64,000 nucleotides of DNA from Arthrobacter sp. UKPF54-2 (GCF_007858535.1 NZ_CP040174.1:3453819-3517818), one strand, 5' to 3'. Counted from the stretch's first letter, positions 42,625-52,429 are shown. A program made the numbers and translations. Notes: generated by a model from the letters alone, not told the origin.

Positions 42625-44072
42625 CCGGCGCGGTGCCCGCGCACGGCCGCCAGCGCGTCCCGCACGGCGTCGACGGCGGCAGCCACGTCGGCGTCGTCCG
42701 TGCTCCAGTTGCTGACCGAGATCCGCAGGATGTCCCGGCCCTGCCAGCGGGAGCCGGACATCCAGACGCGCCCGTCGGCGATGATCCGCTCCGTGACCGC
42801 GCGGGTGGCGGCGTCGTCCCCGAAGGCCAGTGAGACCTGGGTGTAGTCGACGTCGTTGAGCACCTCGACGCCGTCAAGCGCCGAGAGCTGCTCCGCCAAT
42901 TGCCGGGCGCGCAGCACCAGCCCCCGCACCTGGGCTGCGACGCCGTCCCGGCCCAGCGATTTCAGCGCAGCCCAGACCGGCACGCCGCGGGCCCGGCGGG
43001 ACAGTTCCGGGACGGTCTCGAAGGGGTCCGCCGCACCGTCCGCGGCCTGGATCAGGTAGCTCGTGTGCACGCCCATGGCCGAGCGCAACGCCTGCGCATC
43101 CCGGACCACGGCGATGCCGCAGTCATACGGCACGTTAAGGGTCTTGTGTGCGTCGGTGCCCCACGAGTCCGCGCCCTGCAGCCCGGCGGTCAGGCCGGCA
43201 AGTTCCGGCACTGCGGCGGCCCAGAGTCCGAAGGCGCCGTCCACGTGGACCCAGGCGCCGTGGGCCTTGGCGACGGCGATCGCCTCCTGGAAGGGATCAA
43301 ACGCGCCGGAGTGCAGGTTCCCGGCCTGCAGGCAGACCAGCAGCGGGACACGGGCAGATCCGCCGTTAGCCGGGGCGGCTCCCGCGGCGCCGGCGTCTCC
43401 CGCGGCACCGGCCAGCGCGCGGTCCAGTTCCGCCGGGTCCAGTCGGCCCTGGCGGTCCGCGGGCACCACCGTCGGCCGGCCCAGCCCCAGGTACCGCAGG
43501 CCAAGGTCGATGGTGTCGTGCCGCTCCTGGCCCACAAAGCAGCGGATCCGGGGCGCGCCGGCGAGGCCGTCGGCGTCGAGGTCCCAGCCGGCGTCGGCCA
43601 TCAGGCGCCACCGCGCAGCCGCCAGGCCGGTGAAGTTGGCCATCGTCGCGCCGGTGGCGAACCCGACGTCGGACTCTTCGGGAAGGCCCAGCAGGTCAAG
43701 CAGCCAGTGCCCGGCGGCCTCTTCGATGGCGGCCGTGGCGGGGGTGGCGAAGCGCAGCCCGGCGTTCTGGTCCCAGGCGCTGACCAGCCAGTCGGCCGCC
43801 AGCGCCGCCGGCAGGGTGCCGCCGATCACCCAGCCGAAAAACCGTCCGGAGGGCATCGCCATCAGCCCGGGTTCGGCCTTGGCGGCCAGGTAGTCCACCA
43901 CGTCAGCGGCGGGCATGCCGGCCGCGGGCAGCGGGCCACCGAAGTCGGCGGCAAGTTCGGCTGCGGATGCGCTCGGGCCGACGCGCCGTGTCTGCTGGCT
44001 CTCCAGCCATTGGCGGGCGTGCCGGACCGCGGCCGCCAGGGCATCGCCGTAGCGTTCAACAGGTGCTGACAT
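42621..44072 (-). CDS. Group II PLP-dependent amino acid decarboxylase
   Basis: This 483-residue PLP enzyme has the lysine motif DAHKTLNVPYDCG, GNLHSGAFDPF and HVDGAFGLWAA with the PLP-pairing aspartate. It belongs with aromatic L-amino acid/glutamate-type decarboxylases and would give an amine and CO2. The likely substrates are aromatic amino acids, but this is not provable from sequence. It stands alone on the minus strand. Confidence 0.9.
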   Translation of the reverse strand: MSAPVERYGDALAAAVRHARQWLESQQTRRVGPSASAAELAADFGGPLPAAGMPAADVVDYLAAKAEPGLMAMPSGRFFGWVIGGTLPAALAADWLVSAWDQNAGLRFATPATAAIEEAAGHWLLDLLGLPEESDVGFATGATMANFTGLAAARWRLMADAGWDLDADGLAGAPRIRCFVGQERHDTIDLGLRYLGLGRPTVVPADRQGRLDPAELDRALAGAAGDAGAAGAAPANGGSARVPLLVCLQAGNLHSGAFDPFQEAIAVAKAHGAWVHVDGAFGLWAAAVPELAGLTAGLQGADSWGTDAHKTLNVPYDCGIAVVRDAQALRSAMGVHTSYLIQAADGAADPFETVPELSRRARGVPVWAALKSLGRDGVAAQVRGLVLRARQLAEQLSALDGVEVLNDVDYTQVSLAFGDDAATRAVTERIIADGRVWMSGSRWQGRDILRISVSNWSTDDADVAAAVDAVRDALAAVRGHRAG

Positions 44073-44110
44073 AGCTGCATGCTACGCCCGCGGACCCGGT
44101 TGGGGCAGGG

Positions 44111-44905
44111 CTACCCGAAGACGTCCTGCCAGACGTCGGAGCCGAGTTTGATGATCAGGGCGCCCACCACCACGAGGAACACGATCCGGATGAACTTGCT
44201 GCCCCGGCTCACGGCGGTGCGGGCGCCGAGGTAGCCGCCGGCCATGTTCGCTGCGCCCAGGACCAGGCCCAGGCCCCAGAGCAGCGAGCCGTGGGGCAGG
44301 AAAAACATCAGGGCACCGGCGTTGGTGGCCATGTTGACGATCTTGGCCTTGGCGCTGGCCTCCAGGAACGCGTAGCCCATGGCGGAGACAAGGGCGATGA
44401 TCAGGAAGGAACCGGTGCCGGGGCCGATCATGCCGTCATAGAAGCCGATCACCGCCCCGATCAGGCAGGCCACGACGTAGTGCCGGTGCCCGTCGTGCCG
44501 CAGTTTGGTCAACTCGCCCACGTTCGGCCGGAACGCCGTGAACAGTGCGACGGCGACCAGCGCTGCAACGATGATCGGCTTGAAGACGCTCGCCGGCAGG
44601 TTGGCCGCCACCACCGCGCCGCCGAAGCTGCCGGCCAGTGCGATCACCGCCATCGGCACCGCGGTGCGCAGGTCCGGCCGGACCCGCCGGTAGTAGGTGA
44701 CGGTGCTGGTGGTGGTGCCGAAGATGGAACCCATCTTGTTCGTCGCCAGCGCCTGCACCGGGCTGATCCCGGGGACCAACAGCATCACCGGAAGCTGGAT
44801 CAGTCCCCCGCCGCCCACGACGGCGTCCACCCAGCCGGCGGCGAAGCCGGCCACCACGACCAGGACCAGGGTGGCGAGCTGGATCGATTCGAGACCTGAG
44901 ACCAT
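44111..44905 (-). CDS. TSUP-family (TauE/SafE) membrane transporter
   Basis: This 264-residue protein has about eight hydrophobic segments and the TSUP repeats GFAAGWVDAVVGGGGLIQLPVML and GFYDGMIGPGTGSFLIIALV. The family is proposed to export sulfite or organosulfonates; evidence in single cases is limited. No sulfur metabolism genes are adjacent except the distant molybdoenzyme at 1.9 kb. It lies 22 bp after proS and could be read from its transcript. Confidence 0.9.
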   Translation of the reverse strand: MVSGLESIQLATLVLVVVAGFAAGWVDAVVGGGGLIQLPVMLLVPGISPVQALATNKMGSIFGTTTSTVTYYRRVRPDLRTAVPMAVIALAGSFGGAVVAANLPASVFKPIIVAALVAVALFTAFRPNVGELTKLRHDGHRHYVVACLIGAVIGFYDGMIGPGTGSFLIIALVSAMGYAFLEASAKAKIVNMATNAGALMFFLPHGSLLWGLGLVLGAANMAGGYLGARTAVSRGSKFIRIVFLVVVGALIIKLGSDVWQDVFG

Positions 44906-44927
44906 CCTCGGTATCGCCGGCGGCGGG

Positions 44928-46739
44928 TCAGTTGTTGCGGACGGCGTTGACCACGTGGGCCACCGCCTTGTCCACGGCGACGTTCTCGGCTTCGCCGCTG
45001 CGGCGGTCCTTGATCTCCACCACGCCGTCCACCAGTCCGCGCCCGACGGCGAGGATGGTCGGCACCCCGACGAGCTCGGCGTCGCCGAACTTGACGCCCG
45101 GGGACACCTTGGGGCGGTCGTCGTAGATGACCTCGAGGCCGGCGGCCTCCAGTTCCAGGGCCAGCTTCTCCGCGGCGGCGAAGATCTCCTCGCCGCGGCC
45201 CACGGCGACGACGTGCACGTCGGCCGGTGCGACGGCGCGCGGCCAGACCAGGCCCTTCTCGTCGTGGTTGGACTCGGCCAGGGCCGCCACCGCGCGGGTG
45301 ACGCCGACGCCGTAGGAGCCCATGGTGACGACGACCTGCTTGCCGTTCTGGTCCAGAACCTTCAGATCCAGAGCCTCGGCGTACTTGCGGCCGAGCTGGA
45401 AGATGTGGCCCATTTCGATGCCGCGGGCGGTTTCCAGCGGGCCGGAGCCGTCGGGGGCTTCGTCGCCGGCGCGCACCTCGGTGGCTTCGATGACGCCGTC
45501 CCAGCCGAAGTCACGGCCGGCGACCAGGCCGAAGACGTGCTTGCCGGCCTCGTTGGCGCCGGTAACCCAGGCGGAGCCGCTGACCACGCGGGGATCCACA
45601 AGGTAGAGCAGCTTGGCGGCGCCCTCGGTGCCCAGCAGGGGCGCGTCGAGGGACAGACCGGGGCCGAGGTAGCCCTTGACGATGAGGGGCTGCTTCTTGA
45701 GGTCTTCCTCGTTCGCGGCCTCGAGCGTGATTTCGCCGGCGATGGGCAGGAAGGAGCCGATGTTCGCTTCGACGCGCTTGAGGTCCACGCCGCGGTCTCC
45801 CGGCACGCCGATGACGACGAGCTGGCGTTCGCCGGTGGGCAGGGTCAGGGCGAGGACCACGTTCTTGAGCGTGTCCGCTGCGGTCCAGGCGCCGCCGTCG
45901 GCCTCGCTGCGGGGCACCAGGGCGTTGGCGGCGTCAACGAGGGTTTCGATGGTAGGGGTGTCCGGGGTGTCCCGCACGTCAGCGGCCGGGGCGTTGGAGA
46001 AGTCGATGTCCGCGGGAACCACGGTGGTGACGGCTTCGACGTTGGCCGCGTAACCGCCGGCGGAACGCACGAAGGTGTCCTCGCCGATCTCGGTGGGGTG
46101 CAGGAATTCCTCGCTCTTGGACCCGCCCATGGCGCCGGCCGTGGCCGTGACCGGGACGACCTCCAGGCCAAGGCGCTCGAAGATCTTCAGGTACGCACCG
46201 CGGTGGGCGGCATAGCTGGCGTCCAGGCCGGCGTCGTCGACGTCGAAGGAGTAGGAGTCCTTCATGATGAATTCGCGGCCGCGCAGCAGGCCGGCCCGGG
46301 GCCGGGCTTCGTCGCGGTACTTGTTCTGGATCTGGTAGATGCTCAGCGGCAGGTCCTTGTACGAGGAGTACAGGTCCTTCACCAGCAGGGTGAACATTTC
46401 CTCATGGGTGGGGGCCAGCAGGTAGTCGTTGCCCTTGCGGTCCTGGAGCCGGAAGATGCCCTCGCCGTATTCGGTCCAGCGGTTGGTCGCCTCGTAGGGT
46501 TCCTTGGGCAGCAGTGCCGGGAAGTGTACTTCCTGGGCGCCGATGGCGGCCATTTCCTCGCGGATGATCTGCTCCACCCGGCGCAGGACGCTCAGCCCCA
46601 GCGGCAGCCAGGTGTAGATACCCGGGGCCGCGCGGCGGATGTAGCCGGCCCGGACCAGCAGCCGGTGGCTGGCCACCTCGGCGTCGGCGGGGTCTTCACG
46701 CAGGGTGCGCAGGAATAGCTTGGAGAGTCGAAGGACCAC
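44928..46739 (-). CDS. proS: Prolyl-tRNA synthetase (bacterial type with editing insertion)
   Basis: ProRS charges tRNA-Pro. The 603-residue class IIa enzyme has the N-terminal [17 protein letters not shown], motif 1 to 2 ([33 protein letters not shown]), an editing domain of about 180 residues, motif 3 ([16 protein letters not shown]) and an anticodon-binding domain. The start is GTG with no SD; instead a CCCCTCC sequence precedes it. A promoter lies 300 nt upstream, so the mRNA has a long structured leader, which may control translation. Confidence 0.97.
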   Translation of the reverse strand: MVLRLSKLFLRTLREDPADAEVASHRLLVRAGYIRRAAPGIYTWLPLGLSVLRRVEQIIREEMAAIGAQEVHFPALLPKEPYEATNRWTEYGEGIFRLQDRKGNDYLLAPTHEEMFTLLVKDLYSSYKDLPLSIYQIQNKYRDEARPRAGLLRGREFIMKDSYSFDVDDAGLDASYAAHRGAYLKIFERLGLEVVPVTATAGAMGGSKSEEFLHPTEIGEDTFVRSAGGYAANVEAVTTVVPADIDFSNAPAADVRDTPDTPTIETLVDAANALVPRSEADGGAWTAADTLKNVVLALTLPTGERQLVVIGVPGDRGVDLKRVEANIGSFLPIAGEITLEAANEEDLKKQPLIVKGYLGPGLSLDAPLLGTEGAAKLLYLVDPRVVSGSAWVTGANEAGKHVFGLVAGRDFGWDGVIEATEVRAGDEAPDGSGPLETARGIEMGHIFQLGRKYAEALDLKVLDQNGKQVVVTMGSYGVGVTRAVAALAESNHDEKGLVWPRAVAPADVHVVAVGRGEEIFAAAEKLALELEAAGLEVIYDDRPKVSPGVKFGDAELVGVPTILAVGRGLVDGVVEIKDRRSGEAENVAVDKAVAHVVNAVRNN

Positions 46740-47034
46740 TGGAGGGGTATCCGTTTCTGAGGAAGTGCAGGGGCGAACTGGGTGTTTGCGAATTTATCCA
46801 GCTACTAATCTACCGTCTCGCCGCGCACCGGTTTCCCGGCGGAAAGGGAAGAGCCACGCCATGACGCGGAAGCCCCTGGCCGTTTCCGGCTGGTCATCCC
46901 GTGATGGCGTGGCCCCTGCGTCCCCAGTGCCGCTAAGTCCAAGGCTGCCGGCTTGCTGATCCTGCCCTTCCGGGCGGTACCAGCAGCCAATGGTTCGATC
47001 CTCCCTGAGACCGCACGCGCCTGCTCGGCGCGGC
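46740..47034 (-). promoter_or_regulatory. Long structured 5' leader of proS
   Basis: About 295 nt separate the predicted start of transcription from the proS GTG. The segment at 46980-46988 (GGCTGCTGG on the minus strand) can pair either with 46943-46951 (CCGGCAGCC) or with 46950-46958 (CAGCAAGCC), two mutually exclusive stems that both enclose the GCCC-GGAA-GGGC hairpin at 46964-46975. Further down, 46853-46862 and 46904-46913 form a perfect 10-bp stem. GGTACCGC (46974-46981) resembles part of a T-box, but the rest of that motif is missing. CCCCTCC before the start codon could mask ribosome binding. Confidence 0.5.
46805..46990 (-). CDS. Possible leader ORF (61 aa) in the proS 5' region
   Basis: A TTG at 46990 preceded by GGGAGG (9 nt away) opens a 61-codon frame reading LAAGTARKGRISKPAALDLA and onward. 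It is basic and has no similarity I know. It covers the alternating stems, so its translation could decide which stem forms. It may equally be a chance frame in G/C-rich DNA. Confidence 0.3.
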   Translation of the reverse strand: MAAGTARKGRISKPAALDLAALGTQGPRHHGMTSRKRPGASASWRGSSLSAGKPVRGETVD

Positions 47035-47041
47035 TAGCTAG

Positions 47042-47070
47042 AACCTATGTGATCCTGGGAGTCAAATCAA
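47042..47070 (-). promoter_or_regulatory. Sigma70-type promoter of proS
   Basis: On the minus strand: -35 TTGATT (47065-47070), 17-bp spacer, -10 TAGGTT (47042-47047). It lies 47 bp after the end of the GNAT gene, so proS has its own transcript. Confidence 0.65.
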
Positions 47071-47116
47071 GAGTCTGCAACCACATTTCTGTCAACATTG
47101 CGTGTCAAGAAGGTGT

Positions 47117-48013
47117 CTAAAAAAGTACCGTGGCAAACGTTCCCACCTGGCGGAAACCGACGCGCTCGTAACTTGCCCGGGCGCGGGTATTGAAGTCGTT
47201 GACATAGAGGCTGGTGACGGGCGCCAGCGTCTGGGCCAGGTCCACGACGGCGGCCATATAACCGGCGCTCAGGCCCAGCCCGCGGAACGCCGGGTCCATC
47301 CAGACGCCCTGCACCTGCGTTACCTCAGGGGTGACCGCACCGAGTTCGGCTTTGAACACCACCTCGCGGTTCGGGCCCAGGTGGACCAGCGAGTGGCCGG
47401 CACGGATCAGGCCTTTGACCCGGCGGCTGTAGTACTCGCGGCCGCCGAGGTACGGCGAATAGCCCACTTCCTCCTCGAACATGGCCGCGCAGGCGGGCAG
47501 GATCCTGTCGAAGTCCGCGAGGTGGCCGAAGCCGAGGGCGGGGTTGGGCTCCACGCGGGGCGGACCGGTCATGGTCAGCAGCGGCTGGTTCGCGCGGATT
47601 TCCTGGGCTTCGTGGCCCAGTTGCTCCAGTGCCGAGTGGAGTGCCCGGACTGTCCCGGCCGGGCCGAAAATGGAGGCGTAGCGGCGGCCCGAACGGTGGG
47701 CGGCTGCGGCGACAAGGCCGGCGAGTTCCGGGGCCAGCTGCACCGGCACCAGGTTGGCGCCGGCCCAGCAAGCCCCGAGCAGCGTCCCGCCGTCGAACAC
47801 GCCGAAAATGCTGGCGCCGCCGGCGGTGGGCGACGCAGTGCCGGCAGTCTCGAGGTGGGAGAGGATAAAGACGTTGGCGACGGCGTCCTGCCGGGCAAGC
47901 TCCAGTAGAGCCCCGGTGTCCGCGCCCGTCAGGATCCGGAGGGTGGGGCCGGCGGCCGCACCGTCCCTACAAGACGCTAACCACGGGGCTACCCTGGACA
48001 GCATCTTCGCCAT
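47117..48013 (-). CDS. GNAT acetyltransferase with N-terminal DUF4081
   Basis: This 298-residue protein has an N-terminal DUF4081-like half ([27 protein letters not shown]) and a C-terminal GNAT fold with acetyl-CoA site [22 protein letters not shown] and [18 protein letters not shown]. The acceptor is unknown. The position downstream of ispG is conserved in Micrococcaceae. It overlaps the ispG 3' end by 47 nt; the ATG at 48013 has GGGGGAG upstream, and an ATG three codons later is an alternative. Confidence 0.88.
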   Translation of the reverse strand: MAKMLSRVAPWLASCRDGAAAGPTLRILTGADTGALLELARQDAVANVFILSHLETAGTASPTAGGASIFGVFDGGTLLGACWAGANLVPVQLAPELAGLVAAAAHRSGRRYASIFGPAGTVRALHSALEQLGHEAQEIRANQPLLTMTGPPRVEPNPALGFGHLADFDRILPACAAMFEEEVGYSPYLGGREYYSRRVKGLIRAGHSLVHLGPNREVVFKAELGAVTPEVTQVQGVWMDPAFRGLGLSAGYMAAVVDLAQTLAPVTSLYVNDFNTRARASYERVGFRQVGTFATVLF

Positions 48014-49133
48014 CCGACTCCCCCATCTCTTCAGCGAGACGCATGGCCTCTTCGATCAGTGTCTCTACGATCTGGTCCTCAGGAACAGTCTTGATGACCT
48101 CGCCCTTGACGAAGATCTGGCCCTTGCCGTTGCCGGAGGCCACACCGAGGTCCGCTTCCCGGGCCTCGCCGGGCCCGTTGACCACACAGCCCATAACGGC
48201 CACGCGCAGCGGGACCTCCATGCCCTCCAGACCCGCCGTGACCTGTTCGGCGAGCGTGTAGACGTCCACCTGGGCGCGGCCGCAGGACGGGCAGGAGACG
48301 ATTTCGAGCTTGCGCGGGCGCAGGTTCAGCGACTGCAGGATCTGGTTGCCCACCTTGATTTCCTCCACCGGCGGGGCGGAGAGGGAGACCCGGATGGTGT
48401 CGCCGATGCCGCGCGAGAGCAGCGCGCCGAAGGCGGTGGCGGACTTGATGGTGCCCTGGAACGCCGGACCGGCCTCGGTCACGCCGAGGTGCAGCGGCCA
48501 GTCGCCCTTTTCCGCGAGCATCTCGTAGGCCGCGACCATAATGACGGGGTCGTTGTGCTTGACCGAGATCTTGAAGTCGTGGAAGCCGTGCTCTTCAAAC
48601 AGCGAGGCCTCCCAGACGGCGGATTCCACAAGGGCTTCCGGGGTGGCCTTGCCGTACTTCTTCAGGATGCCCGGCTCGAGCGAACCGGCGTTCACGCCGA
48701 TCCGGATCGAGGTGCCGTGGTCTTTGGCCGCGCGGGCGATTTCCTTGACCTGGTCATCGAACTTGCGGATGTTGCCCGGGTTCACGCGGACGGCCGCGCA
48801 GCCGGCCTCGATGGCGGCGAACACGTACTTCGGCTGGAAGTGGATGTCCGCGATCACCGGGATCTGCGACTTCCGGGCGATGATCGGCAGCGCCTCGGCG
48901 TCATCCGCGGACGGGCAGGCCACCCGGACGATGTCGCAGCCGGACGCCGTCAGTTCGGCGATCTGTTGCAGGGTGGCGTTGATGTCCGTGGTCGGAGTCG
49001 TGGTCATCGACTGCACGCTGATCGGTGAGTCGGAGCCGACGCCGACCGAGCCCACCTTGATCTGGCGGGTTTTACGGCGCGGGGCAAGAACGGGGGGCGG
49101 TGCCGACGGCATTCCCAGGCTGACCGAGGTCAC
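47967..49133 (-). CDS. ispG: 4-hydroxy-3-methylbut-2-enyl diphosphate synthase (IspG/GcpE)
   Basis: IspG converts methylerythritol cyclodiphosphate to HMBPP, the penultimate MEP-pathway step. The 388-residue protein has the TIM-barrel part ([36 protein letters not shown]) and the C-terminal iron-sulfur domain with [11 protein letters not shown] and CVVNGPGEA. It belongs with dxr and the site-2 protease gene about 2 kb away; three other genes separate them here. Confidence 0.97.
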   Translation of the reverse strand: MTSVSLGMPSAPPPVLAPRRKTRQIKVGSVGVGSDSPISVQSMTTTPTTDINATLQQIAELTASGCDIVRVACPSADDAEALPIIARKSQIPVIADIHFQPKYVFAAIEAGCAAVRVNPGNIRKFDDQVKEIARAAKDHGTSIRIGVNAGSLEPGILKKYGKATPEALVESAVWEASLFEEHGFHDFKISVKHNDPVIMVAAYEMLAEKGDWPLHLGVTEAGPAFQGTIKSATAFGALLSRGIGDTIRVSLSAPPVEEIKVGNQILQSLNLRPRKLEIVSCPSCGRAQVDVYTLAEQVTAGLEGMEVPLRVAVMGCVVNGPGEAREADLGVASGNGKGQIFVKGEVIKTVPEDQIVETLIEEAMRLAEEMGESDGEDAVQGSPVVSVL

Positions 49134-49193
49134 GTGGACTCCTCTGTGGATCGAATTCTAGGTCGAAGATCGATGGCGGGTGGGCGGAACGGA

Positions 49194-49487
49194 CTAGGCC
49201 GCGTGCTCGGCCAGCAGGCCGGTCAACGGAGCCCACTCCGTGGTGCGGGTGCCGGAGATGGCGCCTGCCGCGGCGAAGGGGTCCTGCTTGAGGATTTCGT
49301 TGAGGGCCTGTTCGTCGGCCGCCTTGAAGATCAGCAGCGCTCCGGCGCCGTCCCCGTACGGGCCGCTCGCCAGGATCGTGCCGTCCTGGGCCAGGCCGGC
49401 GGTCCATTCGCGGTGGGCGGGGCGGGCGGCGTTGCGGGTTTCGGCGGATTCGGCGTCGTAAACGTACTCAACAGCAAAAACAGTCAT
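49194..49487 (-). CDS. YciI-family protein
   Basis: This 97-residue ferredoxin-like protein shows RPAHREWTAGLAQDGTILASGPYGDG and LLIFKAADEQALNEILKQDPF, the YciI pattern with the conserved histidine. YciI proteins are possible small-molecule hydrolases or partners of larger enzymes; no activity can be deduced. It lies 60 bp before ispG on the same strand. Confidence 0.9.
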   Translation of the reverse strand: MTVFAVEYVYDAESAETRNAARPAHREWTAGLAQDGTILASGPYGDGAGALLIFKAADEQALNEILKQDPFAAAGAISGTRTTEWAPLTGLLAEHAA

Positions 49488-49515
49488 ACGGATACCCTAT
49501 CGCCTGTCCGGGGCG

Positions 49516-50043
49516 TCAGCCGAGGAGGAGCACCTTGACCAGGGCCGCGACCCCGGCCGCCCAGAGCAGCGAGGTGAGGGTGCCGATGATGAACCGTTCC
49601 GCGGCCACCGGCGTTTCCTTGAGCTCCGCGAAGCGCCCCAGGCCTTTGATCGCAACGACGTAGGCGATCGCGACCGGCTGGCCGGTGAGGATGGCCAGGC
49701 AGACCGCCAGGCGTTCCAGGACGCCAATGATCGCGCCGCCGCGGAGGATCCGGACGCTGCTGACCGTTGGGGCTTCGGAGCCCGCTGCCCCGGCGGCAGG
49801 GCCGGCGGTCCCGGCTGAAGGGCCGGCGGCAACCGTGGCGGATCCGCCGGGGGCAGCGGCGGTGGCGGAGGGGTCGGCGGTGGCATCGGCCGCGGGGTCA
49901 TCGGCCACGTCGGCTACATCCGCGGCGCCGGCGGCGTCGGCCCGGTCATCAATGGTCCGGGCCAGCCGGAAGACCAGCGCGGTCACCGGCCAGCCGGCGA
50001 ACCCGGCGGTGAGCAGGGCCAGGGTGATCCAGAGGGCGTTCAC
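49516..50043 (-). CDS. Membrane protein of unknown function, partner of SatD-like gene
   Basis: This 175-residue protein has an N-terminal membrane segment (NALWITLALLTAGFAGWPVTALVF), then an Ala/Asp/Pro-rich linker of about 70 residues. Its C-terminal hydrophobic part has RGGAIIGVLERLAVCLAILTG, VAIAYVVAIKGLGRFAEL and FIIGTLTSLLWAAGVAALVKVLLLG. The start is GTG, overlapping the satD stop as GTGA. The RGGxxIGxLER segment looks conserved and may be functional. The long acidic linker is unusual. Confidence 0.8.
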   Translation of the reverse strand: MNALWITLALLTAGFAGWPVTALVFRLARTIDDRADAAGAADVADVADDPAADATADPSATAAAPGGSATVAAGPSAGTAGPAAGAAGSEAPTVSSVRILRGGAIIGVLERLAVCLAILTGQPVAIAYVVAIKGLGRFAELKETPVAAERFIIGTLTSLLWAAGVAALVKVLLLG

Positions 50044-50768
50044 CGGTCTCCTTCTGTACTGTCCCGGGGGCGGGAATCCGGCTGCTCGCCGGCGTCCGTG
50101 GCGCCGGTGATGAGTCCGTGGGCGAAAGACAGCAGCATTTCCGCCGCCGGCCTCGCGGCCCATTCTTCCTGCCAGCCGGAGCGCAGCAGCGCACGGCTCA
50201 CCGATTGCTCGGTGATTCCGAGTTTTTGGGCGGCGATTTTCTGCGTGCCGTGTGTGCCGGGGTGACCGTGCTGCACCGAACGCAGCGCATCCACCACCTT
50301 CCACTGGGCGGCCGTGCGCTCCTGGACGAGCCGCCCGATCAGCCGCAGCACGGCCTCGGCGTTGGCACAGGCGCGGGCGCCTGCGGATCCTGCGGGCGAG
50401 GGGGCCGCCTGTCCCCTGCGCAGCCCCCCGGAGACCACGGCGAGGGGAACGTGCGCGGACGCGGACTTGGCACTCTCCACGGCTGCCCGGGCCGCCACGA
50501 AGGCCGGGCCGGAGCCTTCCCTGGGACTGGACGGCAGCGGCAGGTCCACCGCGCCCACCCCGATGCCCACGTACCAGCGGCCGCTCCGCAGGGCGTGCAG
50601 GGCAATCGCGACGACTTCGTCCGGCCGCTCCACAACGCCCTGGACCTCGTCGCCCACGGAACGCTCGAAGCGCGTCGCCGTCGAGAGTTCCCGCAACTCG
50701 GCGAGCAGGGCGGGAACGCGGTCAATGTCGGCGCTGCTGCCGCGCTGGTCGATGGTCATCACGTACAT
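50040..50768 (-). CDS. SatD-family-like protein with C-terminal helix-turn-helix
   Basis: The 242-residue protein starts MYVMTIDQRGSSADIDRVPA and continues with RFERSVGDEVQGVV and WYVGIGVGAVDLPLPSS, the SatD-type pattern. The C-terminus contains a probable helix-turn-helix, TQKIAAQKLGITEQSVSRAL, so it may bind DNA. In Streptococcus, satD belongs to an acid-tolerance operon; the role here is unknown. The ATG at 50768 is chosen because GGTGGGGG lies just upstream. It overlaps the membrane protein gene by GTGA. Confidence 0.7.
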   Translation of the reverse strand: MYVMTIDQRGSSADIDRVPALLAELRELSTATRFERSVGDEVQGVVERPDEVVAIALHALRSGRWYVGIGVGAVDLPLPSSPREGSGPAFVAARAAVESAKSASAHVPLAVVSGGLRRGQAAPSPAGSAGARACANAEAVLRLIGRLVQERTAAQWKVVDALRSVQHGHPGTHGTQKIAAQKLGITEQSVSRALLRSGWQEEWAARPAAEMLLSFAHGLITGATDAGEQPDSRPRDSTEGDR

Positions 50769-50821
50769 AGCCCCCACCCTAGGGGGCTGATTCCTGATAA
50801 TCAATCATTTTCAACTGATTA
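50769..50821 (-). promoter_or_regulatory. SD hairpin and A/T-rich inverted repeat upstream of the SatD-like gene
   Basis: AGCCCCC (50769-50775) and GGGGGCT (50782-50788) form a 7-bp stem that hides the ribosome binding site. Further upstream TAATCA (50798-50803) and TGATTA (50816-50821) form an inverted repeat in an A/T-rich pocket and may be an operator. I see nothing else recognisable in 50822-51058. Confidence 0.45.
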
Positions 50822-51058
50822 CTAAAAATAAGCCTAATATGGCTGAGAAGTCACACTCATCCTGCCGCGGCTGCCGGGCCACGCGACTCGGCGGAGGCCG
50901 TCCGGGGCGCTCCGGCGCTCCCGCCCAGTTACTCCGACCCAGGAGACCCGGCGCCCGCGGAATTGCGCGGCCACGGGCGGCGGGCAGCGGGTGCGGCCAC
51001 GGGTAACCGGGCGGGAACGTTGGCTCGACCGGGCGCACCCTGCATGGAAGCCGCCGCG

Positions 51059-52390
51059 CTAGCCGAAGAGGTTGACCGGCTTGACGATGTCCGCGTAGAT
51101 CAGCAGCGCGGACATGCCCATCAGCAGCACGGCCACAACGTAGGTGACCGGGAGCAGCTTGGCGATGTCGAACGCGCCGGGGTCCGGCCGGCCCAGCAGT
51201 TTGGCGATCCGGCGGCGGGCGCCCTCGTACAGCGCCCCGGCGACGTGGCCGCCGTCGAGCGGCAGCAGCGGGACAAGGTTGAACACGGCCAGCGCGAAGT
51301 TCAGCCCGGCGAGCAGCCCCACCAGGGCGGCCAGCCGGCTCTGCAGCGGCACCTGCTCCATGGCGGCGACCTCCCCGGCCACACGGCCCACGCCGACGAC
51401 GCTGATGGGGCCGTTGGGGTCGCGGGGTTCCTCGCTGAAGGCCGCCTGCGCCACGCCGGCCACCCGGGCCGGGAGGTTAAGCACAACGCCGGCGATCTGC
51501 TTGATGTTCTCGCCGGCCAGCGGCAGCACGGCCGTGGCCGGCTGCGGTACCAGCGCGGTCTGGGCGCCGATCCCCAAGAACCCCACGTCCTGGTAGAGCG
51601 GCTTGCCGGCGGCGTCCTTGGCCTGCCGGCCGTCCTCGCCCACCACCGGGCGGGCGGAGAGGACCGGCGTGACCGTGGTGCTGACCTGGGCGCCGTCGCG
51701 CTCCACGCTGAGGCTGACCTGCTTGCCCGCGGAGGCGCGGATCCAGCCGGTGAGTTCCTCCCAGCTGGTGACGGCCTTGCCATCGAAGGAGGTGATCCGG
51801 TCCCCGGGCTTGAGGCCGGCGGCGGCCGCCGGGGTGAGCTTGCAGTCGGCGGAGTTGGGATCCACTGTTTCGCCGGCCTTGACCTGGCATTTGGAGACGT
51901 CGGCGACGGTGGTGGTGGACGCCGCCACACCGAAGCCCATCAGCAGCACGGCGGTCAGCACCACACCGATCAGCAGGTTCATCGCGGGCCCGCCCAGCAT
52001 GATGATGATCTTCTTCCAGACCGGCAGCCGGTAGAAGACCCGGTTCGCGTCCTCGGGTCCGACTTCCTCATGCGCCAAGGAGCGGGCGTCGGCGGCGAGG
52101 GACTGGAACATGCCCGTGCTCGAGGGCCGGATGCTGCCGTCGGTCTTGCTCGGCGGGTACATGCCGATCATGGAGACGAAGCCGCCCAGCGGGATCGCCT
52201 TCAGCCCGTATTCGGTTTCGCCCCGTCGCCGGGACCAGACCGTGGGCCCGAAGCCGATCATGTACTTCGTCACGCGCACCTTGAAGAGCTTGGCCGGGAC
52301 CAGGTGGCCGACCTCGTGCAGGGCGATGGACACGGCGATGCCGATCGCCACAAAGACGACACCGAGGATAAAGAGGACAACGGGGCTCAT
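51059..52390 (-). CDS. rip: Site-2 intramembrane metalloprotease (RseP/Rip1 family)
   Basis: This 443-residue M50 protease has the zinc motif HEVGH (25-29) in the first membrane segment, a PDZ domain in the middle (AAGLKPGDRITSFDGKAVTSW) and the late segment FNLVPLLPLDGGH with the third zinc ligand. A longer beta insertion with two cysteines is present. Rip1-type enzymes cleave anti-sigma factors and signal peptides in actinobacteria. It lies 40 bp after dxr, the conserved order. Confidence 0.94.
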   Translation of the reverse strand: MSPVVLFILGVVFVAIGIAVSIALHEVGHLVPAKLFKVRVTKYMIGFGPTVWSRRRGETEYGLKAIPLGGFVSMIGMYPPSKTDGSIRPSSTGMFQSLAADARSLAHEEVGPEDANRVFYRLPVWKKIIIMLGGPAMNLLIGVVLTAVLLMGFGVAASTTTVADVSKCQVKAGETVDPNSADCKLTPAAAAGLKPGDRITSFDGKAVTSWEELTGWIRASAGKQVSLSVERDGAQVSTTVTPVLSARPVVGEDGRQAKDAAGKPLYQDVGFLGIGAQTALVPQPATAVLPLAGENIKQIAGVVLNLPARVAGVAQAAFSEEPRDPNGPISVVGVGRVAGEVAAMEQVPLQSRLAALVGLLAGLNFALAVFNLVPLLPLDGGHVAGALYEGARRRIAKLLGRPDPGAFDIAKLLPVTYVVAVLLMGMSALLIYADIVKPVNLFG

Positions 52391-52429
52391 GCTGGGCTTT
52401 GCTACTTCCTGGGCACTGGGGGCTACTGC

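Noticed and set aside
46974..46981. GGTACCGC in the proS leader as a T-box
   Set aside because: Only the GGTACCGC part is present; the flanking AAGGGT and a recognisable stem I with a specifier loop are absent. Kept as an unassigned structured leader.
46990..47040. TGGTTCGATCC as the T-arm of a tRNA
   Set aside because: No acceptor stem, anticodon arm or D arm can be folded around it.
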